Under the pieces are notes generated by a model. It did not search any database. It was not told the DNA's origin and saw nothing but the letters and a program-made list of their open reading frames with translations. 64,000 nt of DNA from Nemopilema nomurai (taxonomy: Eukaryota; Cnidaria; Scyphozoa; Rhizostomeae; Rhizostomatidae): NCBI GenBank assembly GCA_003864495.1, contig ML133365.1:1619856-1683855 (forward strand). Reading direction: 5' to 3'. Of this stretch, positions 45,663-56,463 are shown in pieces (the stretch's first letter is position 1; the number at the start of each line of letters is the position of its first letter). Made by a program: the position numbers and the translations under genes.

Positions 45663-48229
45663 ATCATTTTCCAATTACGGTGCAAACGGCTTCTTTTACC
45701 AGCATTATACATTAGCGCATGCGTATAGTTAGGTTTACTGTTAAAAATTCCAAATTGCGAATTTGATTTTGATCTATACATAGTTCTAGAAGACACATAA
45801 ACACATGTTAGTTGTAGTTCCAGTTTATTTATTTATATCACCTATAAACCCCAAAAATCCCGCCCCCACCCCCTCGAATGTGAAAATCTTTTAAACCTCA
45901 ACACTTGCATTCAAGTCACTCGTTATACAAATAGATAAAAGCAAACATGCCGACAACATTTCACAGTATCTGAGTGTGTATTGGCCCAAATCTTTGCATG
46001 CCCCTTTTTGCCGCTACATAGGACAATCCTGGCCAAAAGGTTAGTGGACTGGAGAAAAAAACCACTAAGATTGCAATTTTATCCCGAAAATGGTATAGAA
46101 ACCCCCCACCCCTGCAGCAATGTTGGTTTTTTGGAAAATACCAAAGTATCAGATACCGAAATGAGTAGAAATAAGCATCTCAACATTGCTTGTGGGGGTG
46201 GGGAGTTTCTTTTAAAAAAGGCGGCAATTTGCCAGCCAGTCCACTATCTTTTGGCCAGGATTGTCCGATTTTGAAGGAAAATGAAAATCCATCATAGCGG
46301 TTTATTGGGTATCGGAAAGGGCTATTAGGGGTCTAGAAATGGGCGCCAAATCCTAAAAAACTAGGAAGTCGGTCTTTTAGAGTAATATGTGTTAAATCTT
46401 CATGAAAATTCAAAAATTCAAAATGCTGCACCTGACGTAGTAAATCTGAGGAGACGCGGCATGTTTGCCTACATTAATAAGATTTATAGTTCTCTGCGCG
46501 GTGGGTACATAATTATCATGGGAAATATAGATGTTGGGGTCCTGCCTAGTCAATTAGCTATAAATCATTGGTTGGTATGGGTTAAATAGCGTGCGCAATG
46601 CGTTTTGCTTCAGACTTTGCTATTTGGCACTATGACGAGAGAATACCTCCGACGAGAAGAGAATGGAATGATGGCTGTTAGGTGGAGAATATTTGAGTTT
46701 ACCCATCAGATACCAGCAGATGAACAAAAAAACATTCCGAGTTGTCCTCGCTGCTTTGCAGAGCTGATAATGAGCGGTAGCGATGTGTAATTTCCAAATT
46801 GTCACGAGTTACCAACGAGTTACCAACGAGTCACCAACGAGTTACCATAACAGGTTACCATTTCTAATAGTGGCTTTATATGGGAAAATCACGAGTTACC
46901 ATGACTTTTTATATAAATATATGAATATTCTATTCATAAAGAAAGAGGTAACTCGTTGGTATCTCGTTCACATCCATACTGAGCTTTGTAAATGTATAAT
47001 GTAACTCGTTCGGTAACTCGTTGGTAACTCGTGGTAACTCGTAATCATTTTCCAATTACGGTGCAAACGGCTTCTTTTACCAGCATTATACATTAGCGCA
47101 TGCGTATAGTTAGGTTTACTGTTAAAAATTCCAAATTGCGAATTTTGATTCTTATACATAGTTCTAGAAGACACATAAACACATGTTAGTTGTAGTTCCA
47201 GTTTATTTATTTATATCACCTATAAACCCCAAAAATCCCGCCCCCACCCCCTCGAATGTGAAAATCTTTTAAACCTCAACACTTGCATTCAAGTCACTCG
47301 TTATACAAATAGAGATAAAAGCAAACATGCCGACAACATTTCACAGTATCTGAGTGTGTATTGGCCCAAATCTTTGCATGCCCCTTTTTGCCGCTACATA
47401 GGACAATCCTGGCCAAAAGGTTAGTGGACTGGAGAAAAAAACCACTAAGATTGCAATTTTATCCCGAAAATGGTATAGAAACCCCCCACCCCTGCAGCAA
47501 TGTTGGTTTTTTGGAAAATACCAAAGTATCAGATACCGAAATGAGTAGAAATAAGCATCTCAACATTGCTTGTGGGGGGTGGGGAGTGTATCTTTTAAAA
47601 AAGGCGGCAATTTGCCAGCCAGTCCACTATCTTTTGGCCAGGATTGCAGATGTTGAGCTTCCAAAAAAGAAAGAAGAGAAACTTCAAAATTTGACCCCAG
47701 CTGCCTCAACACTACTGAACACAAGAACCACACATAAAGCAAAGAAAAGGGCCTGGGCAAAAGAAAAGAAACCTATTGCCACTATTGATGTTGATGCAGA
47801 GTTTTTTCAAACAATGAAAGCCATCAGTCATGCTATCAAGGATAACGATGGTCGATCTCAGACAAAGTCATCTGAAAGTGAGGATCTTGATGAAGATAAA
47901 CACTTTTGTTTAAGCCTGGTTGGCCAGCTTAATAATCTAGAACCAAGGTACAAATCCATGGTTAAATTTCAGATCTTGAAGATCTTCAATGATGTTGAAT
48001 GGATGAAATTTTCCAACAGCCAACAACAGATTCACCAACAGCATCATACTCAATTCATGGCTCCAATGTTTAACTCTGAAGGAAGCAAAGAATTCAAGCC
48101 ATATGAACAGCAACGTTTCATGCAACATCATGGCAGAAAGATGATGAATCATGCTGCTGCAGCCAATTATACAACTTTAAGCAATGTCAGGACATCAGTT
48201 AATGTGGAAAATGAATTGTGACTTACAGT

Positions 48230-48732
48230 CAGAATCAATAACAATTTGTTTCAAAGATACCTTTTCATAAACTTTTAAGCATGGATTCTATATGTATCAA
48301 ATAATTGAAGTTGTGGGGTTATATAAGATGAATACCTTTAGAATGTTGAGATGTAAGCAAAAGGCAAACTTTTTCAAAAACCAACAATATGAACTACTGG
48401 ATGTCCCAAAATAATGTATACATATTTTACTGCAAGTTGCAACATTAATTAACCTTCCATCAATAGAAAATTACCCATATAATGCTCCTTGATAGTTAAC
48501 TAATAATCAATATCCTGCTTGTTCACATAATGGAGAAATATAAAATTTTGGAAATCCTTTGAATGAATCATTTAAGAAGTTTGGCTATCAACAAATCTGA
48601 AAACTTGAACATTTCTGGACTGTTAAATAGATAACTAGGGGCTAACCATTGCAACTTCAACCACTACATAGAAATTTAAAACATATTGTTCAATCTAGAT
48701 CTTTTATAAAAAATGTTAGGTTCTGTCAATTG
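48230..48732. other. 3' intergenic region between MADF and HARBI1-like genes
   Basis: AT-rich, no coding signal; the shared 3' ends of the two convergent Harbinger genes. Confidence 0.45.
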
Positions 48733-50285
48733 TCAATTTCTTTCCTGTCCCCAATTATCTGATGATAGCTTTTCACCACAGCTCTGAACATGTTTTGCTT
48801 GCCAAGGTAAAGACCCACTTGGACTGTTGAAGTATAATTTAAATTGGTTTCTAGTTTCTTTTGCATCTGTGTTATAGTTATTGCTACCAACACGATTCAT
48901 AGTTTCGAATGCTGAAACATCATCAGTAACCTCACTTCTCCAGCTGCCAGGAATAGTTCCAGTGTCATCTTCAGTGTCAACAAAGCGTGTAGGAACATAA
49001 CATGCATTCTCTGCCTGTTTCAAGTAATTATGCAAACAAACACAGGCTTTTGTAATTCTTTCAGCTGTTTCAACTTTTGCCCGTATTGGGCGCTTAAGAT
49101 CCGCCATTTTGCTGCCAAAATGCCAAAGGTATTTTCTATAGTCCTTCTGCATTTGGATAGTCTGTAGTTGAAAATTTCTTGATCTTCACCAAGATTTCTG
49201 CCTGGATATGGTTTCATCAGCCATGTTTTCAAAGGAAATATTTCGTCTGAGACAATTACAAATGGCAAACAGAATTCGTCAATAGCTTCTGCTTTGGGCA
49301 GATTCATCTCTCCTTCATTAAATGCCATGCCCATTTTTGATTGGTTGAAGATTGCAGCATCATTGTCTCTTCCAAAATTCCCTATGTCAACCAGACTGAA
49401 ACAGTAATTCGCATCACACAATGCCATCAACACAAGGCTGTGGAAGCCTTTATAATTATAATACATAGATCCTGCATTACTGGGACATTCAATGGCTATA
49501 TGTTTGCCATCTAATGCCCCAATGCAGTTTGGAAAATTCCAATCATTTTGAAATTTTGCAGCTATTTTCTCCCAATCATCTGATGTCTCAGGTGCACATA
49601 AATATTTGCCATTCAAGGCATTCCAGATCCCATCACATGTATCTCTTATGATGTGGCAAAGTGTTGACCTGCTAGCACGAAAATTAAAGGATTGGGACTG
49701 CTGTGAATCCTGTTGCCAAATATCGCAAAGTGATAACAAGACGTTCATCTGGTGATAATGATTCTCTTGATCGACATTTCTTCTTGGCTATCAGTAGACC
49801 AGCAAGGGACAATAAGTTTTCAAATCGTTTAGGTGACATTCTCAAATACCTGAAAGGAACAATTTTTTCACAAGTTTGCCACAATTCTTCAGTGGTACAG
49901 TTGTTTGTATCCCATATTATATTTGGTACCACAGTTATTGAAAATCTTTCTTTTATCAAAGCTCAGGCCCACACCACTTTTTTGTAAGAAGAAGTAAAAT
50001 GACTGCCTTTAATCAAAAATAAATATCGTCTATGTACCCATCTAAATCATAGCCCAATTATCATAGACTAGGTACTTACCTGAAAAAGTATTCTCTGTCA
50101 CTGAGTTTTAGTTCTCTGCAAAGGGTATGAAAATGGCCTTGTTCACATCGCCGACGGAAAATTGGTCGCACCCAAAACTTGTGCTTACGTTTGACCTTTG
50201 ACCTTTTTCGTCTTAGTCTCGTATAGTAGTACATGAGTAAAACCAGCTGGCAGTGCAAAAGAAATCTTCTATTGACAGCAGCCAT
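48733..50285 (-). pseudogene. HARBI1-like transposase (DDE_Tnp_4)
   Basis: Exon 1 (50285-50080) encodes the N-terminus, with the Harbinger motif HKFWVRPIFRRR and ELKLSDREYFFR. It splices (GTAAGT donor, TTTCAG acceptor at 49851) in phase to exon 2 (from 49850): YLRMSPKRFENLLSL, SLSPDERLVITLRYLATG, then SFNFRASRSTLCHIIRDTC (HTH). The catalytic motifs follow: NCIGALDGKHIAIECP (first Asp), VIVSDEIFPLKTWLM (second Asp) and RRTIENTFGILAAKWRI (Glu). The C-terminal tail runs to 48733. Two small frame changes at about 49700-49745 and 49030-49150 separate the three open segments; otherwise the gene looks complete, with catalytic residues intact. It is paired with the MADF/BESS gene within 40-bp TIRs. 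Confidence 0.85.
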
Positions 50286-50374
50286 CTTGGATCAAGGTGC
50301 ATTGGATCGCAAGCTTTACGTCAGTTACGGTTATATGGAAACTAGCTCTTACAGGCCCTTACGGTGCCGCGGAC

Positions 50375-50414
50375 ATGGCAGCTGGAAAGTGTTTCCATTA
50401 AACTTTTCACTGCC
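50375..50414 (-). repeat. Right 40-bp TIR of the Harbinger element
   Basis: Perfect inverse of 43749-43788, with partial extension inwards (GGCACCGTA shared). Confidence 0.85.
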
Positions 50415-50417
50415 GGC

Positions 50418-50505
50418 GGTACCGTAAACATGGCAGCTGTGGATGGAAGCTGGGTGCCGGCGGCAGTCTAACAGCAGTTACGGTTATATGGAAACCAGCC
50501 TTAAA
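50418..50505. repeat. Terminal-type repeat linking Harbinger TIR and 52-bp array
   Basis: Inverse of 19884-19972. Sequence CATGGCAGCTGTGGATGGAA and GTTATATGGAAACCAGCC leads straight into the minisatellite. Confidence 0.7.
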
Positions 50506-51915
50506 TAGGTATAAGTTGATAGCGATGTAGAATGACCATGCACCAATTTTATTTAAACAGGTGTCAGTTGATAGCAATGTAGAATGACCATGCACCTATT
50601 TTATGTAATTAAATGTAATGTGATAACGATGTAGAATGACCATGCACCAACTTTATTTAAAAAGGTGTAAGTTGATAGCCATTTAGAATGACCTTTCATC
50701 TATTTTATTTAAATAGATGCAACGTGATAGCAATGTAGAATGACCATACACCTATTTTATTTAAATAGGTATAAGTTGATAGCGATGTAGAATGACCATG
50801 CACCAATTTTATTTAAACAGGTGTAAGTTGATAGCCATTTAGAATGACCATGCACCTATTTTATTTTAATAGATGCAACGTGATACCAATGTAGAATGAC
50901 CATGCACCTATTTTATTTAAAAAGGTGTAAGTTGATAGCCATTTAGAATGACCTTTCACCTATTTTATTTAAATAGATGCAACGTGATAGCAATAAAGAA
51001 TGAACATGCACCTATTTTATTTAAATAGGTATAAGTTGATAGAGATGTAGAATGACCATGCACCAATTTTATTTAAAAAGGTGTAAGTTGATAGCCATTT
51101 AGAATGACCTTTCACCTATTTTATTTAAATAGATGCAACGTGATAGCAATAAAGAATGAACATGCACCTATTTTATTTAAATAGGTATAAGTTGATAGAG
51201 ATGTAGAATGACCATGCACCAATTTTATTTAAACAGGTGTAAGTTGATAGCCATTTAGAATGACCATGCACCTATTTTATTTAAATAGATGCAACTTGAT
51301 AGCGATGTAGAATGACCATGCACCAATTTTACTTAAATAAATATAAGTTGAAAGCCATTTAGAATGACCATGCACCTATTTTATTTTAATAGATGCAACG
51401 TGATAGCAATGTAGAATGACCATGCACCTATTTTATTTAATTAAATGTAATGTGATAGGGATGTAGAATGACCATGCACCTATTTTATTTAAAAAGGTAT
51501 AAGTTGATAGCCATTTAGAATGACCTTTCACCTATTCTTTTTAATTAAATGTAATGTATTAGCGATGTAGAATGACCATGCACCAATTTTATTTAAACAG
51601 GTGTAAGTTGATAGCCATTTAGAATGACCATGCACCTATTTTATTTAAATAGATGCAACTTGATAGCGATGTAGAATGACCATGCACCAATTTTACTTAA
51701 ATAAATATAAGTTGAAAGCCATTTAGAATGACCATGCACCTATTTTATTTCAATAGATGCAACTTGATAGCGATGTAGAATGACCATGCACCTATTTTAT
51801 GTAATTAAATGTAATGTGATAACGATGTAGAATGACCATGCACCAATTTTATTTAAACAGGTGTATCATGATAGCCATTTAGAATGACCATACACCTGTT
51901 TTATTTAATTAAATG
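50506..51915. repeat. 52-bp minisatellite array (about 27 units)
   Basis: Unit about 52 bp: TAAGTTGATAGCNATNTAGA then ATGACCATGCACCNATTTTA and TTTAAANAGNTG. Variants alternate in a higher-order pattern (GCGATGTAG / GCCATTTAG; AAACAGGTG / AAATAGATG; a GTAATGTGATA sub-type), suggesting dimers or trimers were amplified. Smaller sets occur at 17141 and 19741. No coding. Confidence 0.9.
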
Positions 51916-51924
51916 TAATGTTTT

Positions 51925-52175
51925 TGGAACAGAATTGAAAATAAGGAGCCCATGCAGAATAAATGGAAATGCGAAGTTTCAATTTGTCTGCGTGGCCTAC
52001 ATTATCTTCCCCCCTGTCTACACTAACCAGTTGTCACTGTTCTTAATGGTTCGAATCGATGAGAACTATCATCTTATGAACGTTTTTGGTAAAAATCTGC
52101 CCTATTTTGGAACAGAATTGAAAATAATGAGCCCACGCAGAAAAATTGGAACAGTAGTGTTGCAGTTTATATTAT
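51925..52175 (+). repeat. 183-bp repeat, left block (about 1.3 units)
   Basis: GGAACAGAATTGAAAATAA recurs at 51925 and 52108 (period 183), each followed by GAGCCCAYGCAGAA. It is the inverse of the block at 54056-54608. Confidence 0.8.
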
Positions 52176-52699
52176 GAAATTCGAATTTAGTGTTAAATAT
52201 GCTCGTTCATACTTGCCGTTTCAAATTTTAAGGACTAGCTCTAAACGTATTATTTTGCTGAGGTTTTTGCTGAGAGACGAGAGTTGGAAATTCAAAATTA
52301 AGTCGGAAGATTTAATCGCAAATCGTAAGACGTTGGTCAACTGCTGCTCTCTGACTTAGGTTATTAGAATTTCTTTGCAATTTTTTTAACATGGTATCAA
52401 TATAGAGAAAATTTTTTTTCGTAGTGTTCATATAGAGAAAAGCTGAACTCTGCTCTTGCCACTCCAAAAAGTGCCACTATAGTGTTAAGGATGATGTGAA
52501 AAATAAAGAATGTTCACTGTTTGCGTCTTTTGCACGTAACCAGTTATTTTCAACAATAATGTTTTGAAGTTTACCTGACAAAGAAAAATGCGTTGTTTAT
52601 AGATGAACTCGATAATGGAGAGTGCAGGATTAGTGGAACATTTGCTGGTGACACTCAGTAGTTATGTAGAAGCTACTGTGTAGACTTATGTAAAAGCAT
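52176..52699. other. Stretch between the 183-bp repeat and PHD paralogue B
   Basis: An open frame at 52174-52359 is unrecognised and probably chance. Upstream exons of PHD paralogue B (CxxC half of the finger) should lie here but were not identified. Confidence 0.35.
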
Positions 52700-53206
52700 T
52701 GAAATGTATTGTATGCATTTTTTATTTTTAGAAAATCAATTTTTTATTAATATCTACTTTTCAATTTTTAAACAGATCGCGTGCAGCTGCTTTCAATGGT
52801 TTCACTTGCGCTGCGTTCAAAAATCATTCCCGGAGGCAAATGAGATGATATTTGAATGCAAAGCCTGCATCCAACAGTCATCGATTCTACTTGAATCAAT
52901 CGATGAAAAAAAATCACGTGCAAGCTTATCTCCAAGAGCATCGAATTAAAAAGAAAAAGGACCGAGAGAGCTGCCAAAAAAATGTATGAGTTTCATCTCC
53001 TTTTTTCCAATGACAAAACAAAAAGGTGCCAGCATTGCCGCCGACAGTTTGAGAAGAAACAGCCGGGAAACTTAATGGTCGGAAAATATAGCACATTACA
53101 GGTTCCAACCAAAAAAGGGCTACGAAAGTCTACCAGAAATTACTACTTCTGCGTCAATTTAGATTGCATTAAGGAAAAGTTCAATAACTTTTCGTGGGAC
53201 AAATAA
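52700..53206 (+). pseudogene. PHD-finger protein B (paralogue of 40650-42234), partial
   Basis: An exon after the TTTAAACAG acceptor (about 52775) encodes IACSCFQWFHLRCVQKSF and FECKACIQQ, the second half of a PHD finger. A frame change near 52950 leads to 52982-53206: RCQHCRRQFEKKQPGN, MVGKYS, KSTRNYYFCVNLDCIKE. This aligns block by block with the C-terminal module of protein A (RCETC...MVGHY...RNYYFCVRRDC). Short linker compared with A. The first PHD half (CxxC) was not found, so the copy is incomplete or its exon is diverged. It sits between inverted 183-bp repeats (51925-52175 and 54056-54608), which suggests it travels with a mobile segment. Function not known; chromatin reading is inferred only from the PHD. 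Confidence 0.6.
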
Positions 53207-54055
53207 GTAATTCAAGACGCAATTATAGAAAAATTAACGGCAAACAATGTGAAATGGTTAGAAAAATCAGGTATTGACTCGTCTAGTTTTTAGAAAATGT
53301 ATCTTTTTCCCCTCCTCCAAAATACTAAGGAACTTTTCAAAGCAGAACTAGGAACAGCAGATGAAAACTCTGGTACCTTTGATCCAATCACCTTTCGCAC
53401 TTGTAAAGAAAATAATGTACTTTAAACGCCCATTAGCAGTATTCTCCTTTCATCCGCAGAATTGACGCAGTATTTCTCATTGTCTTTTGATTGATAGTCG
53501 CAAAAATTACAATCTTTTCTTCAAAAAAACATTCTATACATTTTGTGCAGCATTGATGATTTAAAGAAGAGTTTTGGTTTAATTTTCAGAACACATTTTT
53601 ACAGTATTGTTATTATGCTCGCCCTGAAATAAAAACTATAATATGAACACTGAAAAACAGGTAACCACTGGAAAATGAAAAAGAAAGAATGCAGAGTCTG
53701 GAAAAAAACCTTGAAATGCTCTTAGAACTTTGACAACACTGAGCCTGAATATTCTCTCAAGAAATTTTTTGTTATAAAGTGTATTTCGAGACGTCTTTTA
53801 TCACATATTGATAAAAAATGTGTATTAGCTTCGCCTTAAGATTAGAAATCTTCAAAATCTTTAATACTACTCTTTTGGAAACAAAAAATTGATGAAATAG
53901 GACCTAAATAAAATCAAAACCCTTAAAAATCCAATATTTTGAATGATTTTGTAATTTAACTAAAAAAGCAAATCTATCACAAATATACCGTTTGCAATTA
54001 GTCTGCTAGTAAAAAGGCTATACATAACGGGAGCTTTGGTTCTCTCTACTTATTT
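53207..54055. other. Non-coding stretch
   Basis: AT-rich; no motif or repeat recognised. Confidence 0.4.
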
Positions 54056-54608
54056 CACTTCTGTTCCCAAATAGAGCAGTTTTTTACCAAACACACTCAT
54101 GAGATGATAGTTCTCATCAATTTGAAGCATTAAGAGCAGTGACAACTTGTAAGTGTAGACAGGGGGGAAGATAAGATAGGCCAAGCAGAAAAATTGAAAC
54201 TTTGCATTACCAATTTTTCTGCGTGGGCCCATTATTTTCGACTCTGTTCCAAAACTAGAGGAGTTTTTACCAAACACACTCATGAGATGATAGTTCTCAT
54301 CAATTTGAAGCATTAAGAGCAGTGACAACTTGTAAGTATTGTCCTGGGGAAAGATAAGATAAACCACGCAGAAAAATTGAAACTTTGCATTACCAATTTT
54401 TCTGCGTGGGCCCATTATTTTCGACTCTGTTCCAAAACTAGAGGAGTTTTTACCAAACACACTCATAGATGATAGTTCTCATCGATTTGAAGCATTAAGA
54501 GCAGTGACAACTTGTAAGTATTGTCCTGGGGAAAGATAAGATAAACCACGCAGAAAAATTGAAACTTCACGTTACCAATTTCTCTGCGCGGGCCAATTAT
54601 TTTCGAAA
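54056..54608 (-). repeat. 183-bp tandem repeat, right block (about 3 units)
   Basis: GATGATAGTTCTCATC at about 54104, 54286 and 54468 (period 182-183). Inverse orientation relative to 51925-52175. A minus-strand reading frame stays open for 138 codons because 183 is divisible by three; I treat it as a repeat, not a gene. Confidence 0.85.
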
Positions 54609-56463
54609 CAATGCTATTTCGCAAGCAGAAAGAGCACAGCATAGCACATACGTAATGATAAATTTTGGAAACATTATTAAGATCGCCCTTTTGCTACAGA
54701 CCTCAAATGTTCCAACCAATATCTCTTTGTGAAAAGAGACATAATGCCCTTTTCAAAATATTAAAAGCATATAGGATTGCATTCTGAACTCACTAGGCAA
54801 TCACGATTTTGATGGATCATATAGTTTATTCTATCTATAATAACTTTATTTTACACCTATCATTTTAGCCATTAGTGAATTATTACAAATTTACTTTCTT
54901 TTTAAAAGGCATGAACATTGGTCCAGGAATAAATGCACCGTTTTCCTTAGAACCTGATACTTGTGCTTGTTATTGACTTCTAATATCAGAGTCTCCTGGA
55001 TGATTGCAAAACATAAAATGAACATTCATGCCCTAGAGGCCCAACCCTGAATAACATAATGCAAAGTTTGCATTTAAAGAGAAAAATTTAATATTAGGTA
55101 ATATTTAGCAGGCATCATGGAGAAGTTAGAAATGTGCGGGTGTAAAAAAATGTAGGGGGCTAAAACCAAAAAGGAGGCTTGAATGTCGTTTCATTATTTA
55201 GTATTTTTGCATTTTTGGCATTGTGTCCATTTAGGAAAATAGACCAGAACAGTATAGCATTTTTTGTAGGAAACGCATCTGGCATTTTAAGCCCCCTTCA
55301 TTGTAATTTTATTTGATACAAAGATCGAGCGTGAAAAACTATTAAAGGCTAAGCTCATCTGTACTGTTGTTATTTCTATCGTTCAAGATATTCTTATTTA
55401 TGGTGCTTTCCATTATTTACGCCCGAATAAATGCTAAATTGGAGTTAGGTTGATATTTGAGGGACTAAAGATAAAATCTTCCTGCATATTTCAGACAGTA
55501 GCAGCCCTTGTTGTCAAAATGCACAACGTCCAACTAAAATTTTACATTTTACTCTAATTTGATTGTTACCTTTTTCAATTCAAAACACGAGTGTAAGGCC
55601 TAGCAATCAATTTGCAGCTTTAGACACGTTCAATATGAAAATATGTATCGCAGAATTTACCATAAAAAGACAAGGGATCGAAGCTAGAATTTCTAAAATA
55701 AATATACAATTAAAACTATCTATCATTTCAATTTTTTAACGTGCAATTCTACAAAAAACTGCAGTTCTACAAACGTGTAAAGAAAGTTCCAAGATTTTGT
55801 AATTAGCAGTCATAAAATTTTTATTTCAATTTAAAAAGAATCCAAGAAAAGGGTGGCAAAAAAGAAAGGGTTGTAATAATGACACAAATGAAAGTTAAAA
55901 GCGATGGCGCTAAAATCAAACAAACATCTTATGGGAAACTTATAGGTGTATAATTTTGTTTATGCTTATAAGAAGTAACAATTATTTCTTAGCCACAGTA
56001 CCCCCAAAGTATGATGGGCAGCTCTAAATGTTTTCTTCGAAAACCCAGTTTTCTATGACAAATAAGTAAATATGACAAAGGTGAAAAGAACGCGAGAGTA
56101 GAAGTAAAGCTTTTGCCTAGAAATGGCTCAGGGTTGTCACATTCTTTTACGCATACGCGAAATGGCATTATGCAACGTCCGTGCAAGGTGTAGATACCAA
56201 AATAGCTTTTGCATGGGCTGCATGCAGAGCGGCGTTTGTTATGCAAATTAGATGACCCAGGCGCAAAAAGACATTTGGAGTGGGCCCACGCAGATTTTAG
56301 TATCACACTGGCACCAGATCTCATAACATTTTCGCCATTCATCCGGCATGCATGAGCATCAACTATTTGTGCATGTACACACTCTGACGCCTGTGCATAC
56401 TTTCGCAAACAATTTTGGCGAAAGTTTTCGTCTTGAAGTTAACAAGTTTGGATAGTTTGGTCG
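54609..56463. other. Long stretch without a recognised gene
   Basis: No motif-bearing frame on either strand. A 139-codon minus-strand frame at 55989-56408 has no recognisable domain. It may be intron or spacer of neighbouring elements. Confidence 0.4.

Larger units (their letters stand above)
44642..47646. mobile_element. Tandem 1.38-kb duplication of a MITE-plus-spacer unit inserted in the MADF gene
   Basis: ACAATCCTGGCCAAAAGG starts at 44642, 46023 and 47403 (period 1381 and 1380). Each is the left end of a 245-bp element whose right end, CTTTTGGCCAGGATTGT, is its inverse. The array is therefore MITE - spacer - MITE - spacer - MITE, and then the MADF gene resumes. The spacers are almost identical, differing by a few indels, so the duplication is recent. 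Confidence 0.85.
44004..48221 (+). pseudogene. MADF/BESS-domain protein of the Harbinger element, split by an insertion
   Basis: The start at about 44016 opens a MADF domain (LMNCIRNYRVIYD, NAWIEISVTLGIGVEEAQ, YKSIRTNFSKY) that shifts frame near 44230 and continues from 44271 (DLPEIKEDYEHLRWLITHI). An acidic linker follows and stops at 44504, with further coding-like sequence to 44640. After the inserted DNA (44642-47646) the frame resumes at 47647 (DVELPKKKEEKLQNL) and reaches a BESS motif (CLSLVGQLNNLEPRYKSMVK, about 47910-47970) and a Gln/His-rich tail ending at 48221. MADF/BESS proteins are the Myb-like partners that Harbinger transposases need for nuclear import and end recognition. The uninterrupted open frame 47361-48221 is a chimera whose first 95 codons are insert sequence and should not be annotated as native. 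Confidence 0.8.
43749..50414. mobile_element. Harbinger transposon (MADF/BESS + HARBI1-like), 40-bp TIRs
   Basis: 43749-43788 and 50375-50414 are perfect 40-base reverse complements (GGCAGTGAAAAGTTTAATGG ...). Part of this terminus (GCCGGCAGTGAAAAGTTTAA...) is repeated directly at 43868-43897, so the left end is doubled. Inside are the two standard Harbinger genes in convergent orientation: a MADF/BESS DNA-binding protein (44004-48221, +) and a DDE transposase (48733-50285, -). A 3-kb tandem insertion (44642-47646) splits the first gene. The usual 3-bp target duplication could not be identified. Confidence 0.8.

Noticed and set aside
44642..47646. CRISPR-like regular repeats (also 50506-51915)
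   Set aside because: Periods of 1380 and 52 bp without unique spacers, in an intron-bearing animal genome; these are tandem duplications and a minisatellite.
54050..54466. 138-codon minus-strand open frame with internal amino-acid repeats
   Set aside because: It is the translation of a 183-bp tandem repeat, a multiple of three, which keeps the frame open. The inverse copy at 51925-52175 is not maintained as coding.
55989..56408. 139-codon minus-strand open frame
   Set aside because: No domain, low-complexity neighbours, no splice-consistent extension; probably chance.
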